Of a stretch of DNA of 64,000 bases, positions 59,625-64,000 are shown in pieces; the stretch's first letter is position 1, and each line of letters begins with the position of its first letter. Source of the stretch: Podaxis mareebaensis (Eukaryota > Basidiomycota > Agaricomycetes > Agaricales > Agaricaceae); NCBI GenBank assembly GCA_018524725.1, contig JAEUWP010000307.1:1-64000 (forward strand). The letters are read 5' to 3'. Below the pieces are notes generated by a model. It was given only the letters and a program-made list of their open reading frames with translations, made no database searches and was not told the DNA's origin. A program made the position numbers and the translations under genes.

Positions 59625-62484
59625 GGTTGGGGGCGTGCCAGGTAGTGCCAAATCTTATTAAATATATAGTTCACCCTCGCGCCACCTCTGTCGACAACAA
59701 CGCCACTCATCCTCCTATTACCACCTCACGTAATTTAATACTTCACCCGTCACCAACTCCCTCCTACCCATCCACAACGTTTAGGAGCCCGCCGTAGCTT
59801 CTGCTGCATGCATATTATTGTCGCAACTGTGCTCAGTCTGGATATTTTGCTGATTTCCGTTGCGATTATCAGTCGGGTGTTGACATGGGCGAGGAAGTCG
59901 CACGGCCCTTCGAAGCTTCGTCTCCGAAGCACGCACGACCCTCGGCCGGTGATCACACCATCCCTGGAAAAAGCACCCGTCAGGATACCGGCTCTGTCGC
60001 TGTTACTCCATGCCTGCATTCGTGTGCTCACTCGTCGCCCGTAATCTCCGCTGTTCACCTGCTTTGAACCACACGCCCGACTAACCTAACCTAAAGTCGC
60101 TGGAATCCTTGAGCTATGCCTATCCACAACGCCCAGCCTAGTATTACCCTGCTTGGCAAGGGTTTCTCTACTTGCATGATTCCATCAATCCGTCCGTTAT
60201 CTTATCCCTCCGACCATAACACAAAACTCCGCCAAACAAAGGCTCATGGAGACCAAGTCGACACTTCTAGTTGATAAAGAGGAGTCATGTCTCGTTGACA
60301 ACCACCATGCTCCATGACGCACAAGCCTGAACTGACGTTACTGTACAACACGCGGTGCTCGCTTCAGAGCAACTAGGCATAGAAGCTGTGGAGCTGAGTG
60401 GAGGATTTCGTGATCTTCAGCGCGCAGCACTTTTTGGTGGAGCGATTCATTACCCTAGGCCGAACGCAGTAATACACGTGTTTTCAATACAAGACGATGT
60501 ATGGAGCGAACAGAACCCGGGAGTGAGCAAGCCCTCCCGCTTACCATGAGACGATGAACGTTTGGGAGAAAACATCCGAGTCAAGAGTCTCTCGACACAC
60601 CTCCGACACCCTTTCTATCCTGGCTGTCCGTCATCGCTTCTTCGGACACCACAAATACTTGTATCCGAAGGGGGCATCTCAACTGGGTGGTGTCCAACGT
60701 CCCATTTTTAATAGTCTCTCGTTCAAGCTTGAATCTCCGTATGTATTTAATAAAAATACCCTTCTACAAGGAACAAGAATAACATTTCAATTTATAGCAC
60801 AGTAAACATCTCCCTTGCCGCGGCAACGTTACCGCCGACAACCCGTTCCCTCCGCTCTTCCTTCCAAACCGTCCTCTTGGTTACCCGCTCACGCCAGACG
60901 CCGGGCTCCGATACCATCATATCAATCCTAATCAACGCACAAGGATTGGAATGGGACGTGAAGGATAGATCCCATGTGAGCGATAACTCACCTCAGTCGC
61001 TCAGTGCACTGAGGGAGCACGTCAGAAAAGACCCAGCATGACATGATGCTTGATATGCTAAATAGACTCGCCCATCCAGGCTTTCTTCATGTGCATACTT
61101 GATACTACTGACACAGAAGAAGATAACAAGGAATTCGAGGGAATGTCCTCCTAAAAAATGAGGTGCCGGACCGGGTGCGGCGGCCCGTCGTTCAGCGCTC
61201 AGCCCTCAGCATCGGGCCAACTATGAAGCCGATATGTTCTATGCGATTCTCCTCCGATTCATCTGAAACCTCGTCCGATGCCTGCGATCTACGCTTGCTT
61301 CCAGAACTGCGGAAATTTTACTGTTCTTCGAGCTTGAGTTTTCCTTGGCAATGACTCCTGCGTTGGCCTGCCGACGTCTTCGATCCAAAGGTGAATAGTG
61401 ACTCCTACGGAGTTCCCCACCAAGCTCCTGGAGCTGAAGTGCCTGTTCGAGGTTCGTGATAAGATCGGTCAAGGATATACGTGAGTACCGAACCGAATTG
61501 CGATATTGTTTCAATCTTTTCCTGTTCTTATCATCGTGAATCCGCAGCTGAGCGCTGAGCACTGATCAGCCATTCGTGGATTGGTGTTCTTATCCCGCAG
61601 GTCTTGTAGCCACGAATACACGCGTCTCCTAATTGCCCCATGTTTGGTAGGATATCGCGTTCTCACCTCTATTTTATACCAGATGAGTCGGGACCCGTGC
61701 GTTGGGCGGACTGTCATGGAGTCACAGCTAACTAATAGATAGGAAATCAATCATTCACGGTCTTAGGATCCTACGTTGCAAAGGATTGAAACCGAGGCCG
61801 AAGAAGCAACTCTTGGCGAAATCTAGGATGTCCAAGATAATAGAGTGTCGCACATATATATTATATATGTCCCGTCATTCCGAACATTCTATACCGCTCG
61901 AAGAGAGGTAACACTACGGTGGAAGGTATTGGCAAAGGAGCCGCGCAGAAGTCAAAAGTGTCCCACACTCGCGAGTTGTCAGCCAATCAGACCGCGTCTT
62001 TATTCTCCGTGAGAAACCGTTCTCGTTTGTAGGTATTAACATTCCATAATAAATTCTGCATTGCTTCCATGGGATACTTAAGTATTACTTTCACCCAAAA
62101 CAATTCAAGATCTTATCTCACACATGAGAATGGGTAAATTACCTTTCGATCTTACGACCTCGCCCCCGCAATTACTCAAGAACCCCGCCGAAAGCGATAC
62201 CCCCTTGGCAGATTCCACCCCAATCTCACTCCCGGACATCTCATAGAATCTAAGCACCGCCAAAGATACATCCCCACTTCGCCACTTCCACAAACCATGT
62301 CAGTAGGACAGCCTCCAGAACTCTAGGATCATCAGCGTCGAATACTTCGCCAGTGAAGGCCATGGAATAGATCACAACGGGCCTGACTAACGTCTGTCCT
62401 CAAGAACCTATCACGGACAATCCTTCTTATATACACAGCTACTGCCGTAGTGGTATGTATCCCCACCCAGATCTGCCGTTGACT
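59625..62484. other. Intergenic, weak coding signals only
   Basis: Two weak candidates are not called: a 78-residue plus frame at 59,808-60,044 with a hydrophobic N-terminus (MHIIVATVLSLDILLISVAI), and a basic minus frame at 61,239-61,562. A 40-codon plus frame at 62,124-62,246 (MRMGKLPFDLTTSPPQLLKN) has an ATG and a stop but no support. The last part should hold the promoter of the gene at 62,485. Confidence 0.45.
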
Positions 62485-63550
62485 ATGACCGCCAGCCTCA
62501 TCCACCTCGTAGCATGTATCGCCATAGGGTTGTTCTTGGCGAGTGGTTCGCGGTACGTCACCAATCTTCCTCCTGCTGTTCCTCCTGACGTATTTCATTA
62601 GCATCAAATACAAAAGAAACCTTCGGAGTGCCATATACGCACTCTACGACCGTCTCGCCGCGTTGACCCTCACCAAGCGTGCACCAACGACCCCCGCCCT
62701 ACGTGCACCAACCGCCCTCGTCTTACGTGCACCAACCGCCCTCGCCCTGCGTACACCAACAGCTCTCGCCCTACGCGCAACAACAACCCCCACCGATCCC
62801 CGTGCCACTCTGGAATCTGCCGCCCGTGCCCACGGTTGGAATGGACTCAACGCCATCTCCTTGGACGCCTTCATGTCGCTCGGCACCTTACGAAATACCA
62901 CCTCAGAAAACGAGGAGATCTTCCAAGGCGAAATAACCTACATAACCCAGTTTGTCTCACACATCTTCCTGGGTGTTTTATTGCGCAACGAAGAATCAGT
63001 TGTCAGTACTGGCGTTTTGCAGGATCTCTCTGCAAACCTGGCCAGAACTCGCCAACTCTCCTTCGGCGCTACAATTCCCCCCTCTTCTCTCGTTGACACC
63101 AACGAAGCCATTATTAACTTTATCGTCACGACCACCTCGGAGGTCTCCATTCTTGTCCTGGCACTCATTCATCAAGTCGATGAAAATCCCGAAGTGGGCC
63201 GGGCTTTTTATCACTTCGCTCAGAATCCTACGTCCTGGGATAGGTACACCCATCGTCCGGGGGATTCAGAGTTGAGCATCGAGGAAAGAGTCCGTCGCAT
63301 TCATCGTGCGCCTGGATCTTCTTTTCGGGTGCTCACTGTCGCCCGGAGGCCATCTCACTCTCGAAGCGAGGGGCCACACTCGCCTTTCGCCAATGCTGCC
63401 TTGAGTCATGGTGATACCATGCGCATTGGCGTTGAGGCTGGGATTGGGCGGATCGCATTGGGCGACGGCGAAATTGAGTACCTAGCTGCTCTTTTTGTCG
63501 CCGCCCTCATGCGATTTCATGCTGGCGACTATGGTGGTTCTGAGTTCTGA
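62485..63550 (+). CDS. Unknown membrane-anchored protein with 8-residue tandem repeats
   Basis: No recognised family; 338 residues. Two exons, 62,485-62,552 and 62,602-63,550, are joined across a 49-nt intron with donor GTACGT, branch CTGAC and acceptor CATTAG. Exon 1 encodes MTASLIHLVACIAIGLFLAS, a signal peptide or N-terminal anchor, followed by a basic stretch RIKYKRNLR. Residues of about 50-85 are four copies of an 8-residue repeat (RAPTALAL type). The rest looks globular: HGWNGLNAISLDAFMSLG, ITQFVSHIFLGVLL, TSEVSILVLALIHQVDENP and a C-terminal GEIEYLAALFVAALM. The splice junction and hydrophobic start were chosen because they open the long frame from an ATG; the exon 2 frame alone opens only with GTG. 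Confidence 0.7.
62678..62791 (+). repeat. 24-bp coding minisatellite, 4.75 copies
   Basis: Units begin CGTGCACCAACCGCCCTCG or variants at 62,678, 62,702, 62,726 and 62,750, with a partial fifth from 62,774. The unit length is a multiple of three, so changes in copy number keep the frame. It encodes RAPTALAL-type repeats in the gene's frame; a second frame of the same DNA is also open as VHQPPSPY-type repeats. Confidence 0.9.
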
Positions 63551-64000
63551 TAGGGAAGTTGTTGGAAGTTGCGCGTTTGTATGAGATCCCTAGTTCTTTG
63601 CTCGAAACTTCCGTGCTTCCTGAGTACTGGTTACGAGGAACATAGCCAGCATCATCGTTGTGTGCCTTTGGTGGTCCCGCCGTGTTTTGTAAATCATGTA
63701 CCCGTTCGTTGTATAAAGTTAGGAAAATGAATACAAATTCTCATTGCTCGATTATTCCTAGATGGCTGTGCAGGGCCGCCATGACAATGCTTGGAACCCG
63801 ACCGCAGCTCCTGTGACTCAGCTGGTAATCCATACGCGAAGTTTGTGAGCTTCTAAATCCACATAGAACAGACGATCCGTGTCACGTTCCGATGTCCCAA
63901 CCATCTGGACTTGAGATTCGGCACAACAGGAGCCGGTGGCATTCTCCAGTGCGAGAAGCCTGCGGAGGTCTCATAGCTTTTATGCGCAGCCCTCAGCCTC
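63551..64000. other. 3' region of last gene and spacer
   Basis: Likely 3' UTR up to about 63,735, where TATAAAGTTAGGAAAATGAA may lie near the polyadenylation site. Nothing else recognised to the window end. Confidence 0.45.

Noticed and set aside
59808..60044. 78-codon frame with a hydrophobic start
   Set aside because: A membrane segment alone is not enough; no homologue, promoter or second exon could be identified.

Overview
This window is nuclear DNA from a filamentous basidiomycete, most likely an Agaricomycete. The genes carry many 47-60 nt GT..AG introns, several proteins belong to families typical of mushroom-forming fungi, and the mobile elements are degraded Tc1/mariner copies, a LINE-type gag relic and a miniature LTR element. 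The species cannot be read from the sequence. I rebuilt nine multi-exon genes by hand. Every exon chain listed stays in frame from ATG to stop.

Layout. 1-8.7 kb has no intact gene. It holds a decayed NPF/FG-rich relic (1.8-2.9 kb), an AT-rich block (5.2-5.6 kb), a perfect 20-bp palindrome (6.05 kb) and a probable fragment of mitochondrial rps3 (6.64-6.76 kb). 8.8-10.1 kb (minus) encodes a disordered protein whose N-terminus looks like a protein phosphatase 1 docking module. 13.7-15.8 kb (plus) encodes a Ser/Pro-rich protein with repeated SUMO-consensus sites. 15.8-25.4 kb has no gene I can support. 25.5-29.7 kb (plus) carries MKT1, a translational/mRNA regulator, followed by a small zinc-finger protein. 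29.7-39.9 kb again has no convincing gene.

39.9-48.5 kb is the gene-dense part. A 926-bp TA-flanked DNA transposon lies just upstream of RSA4/Notchless (60S ribosome assembly). RSA4 converges with a DH-PH-FYVE Rho-type GEF. That gene is divergent from a LaeA-like methyltransferase across a 605-bp shared upstream region.

48.6-57.5 kb is the most striking part: a graveyard of mobile elements in which I find no CpG dinucleotide at all, outside one 965-bp miniature LTR retrotransposon (TRIM, 50,326-51,290). Eight of the nine differences between the two TRIM LTRs are transitions at CpG sites. This suggests very strong CpG-directed mutation that has erased CpG from the older elements and is still visible in the younger one. 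Two Tc1/mariner copies with related terminal repeats face each other at the edges of the graveyard.

57.6-59.6 kb (minus) encodes a type II membrane protein resembling fungal O-fucosyltransferase-like proteins. 62.5-63.6 kb (plus) encodes a membrane-anchored protein of unknown function with a 24-nt minisatellite in its coding region. The genes do not form a pathway. They are a mix of housekeeping, signalling and unknown genes separated by long decayed spacers.
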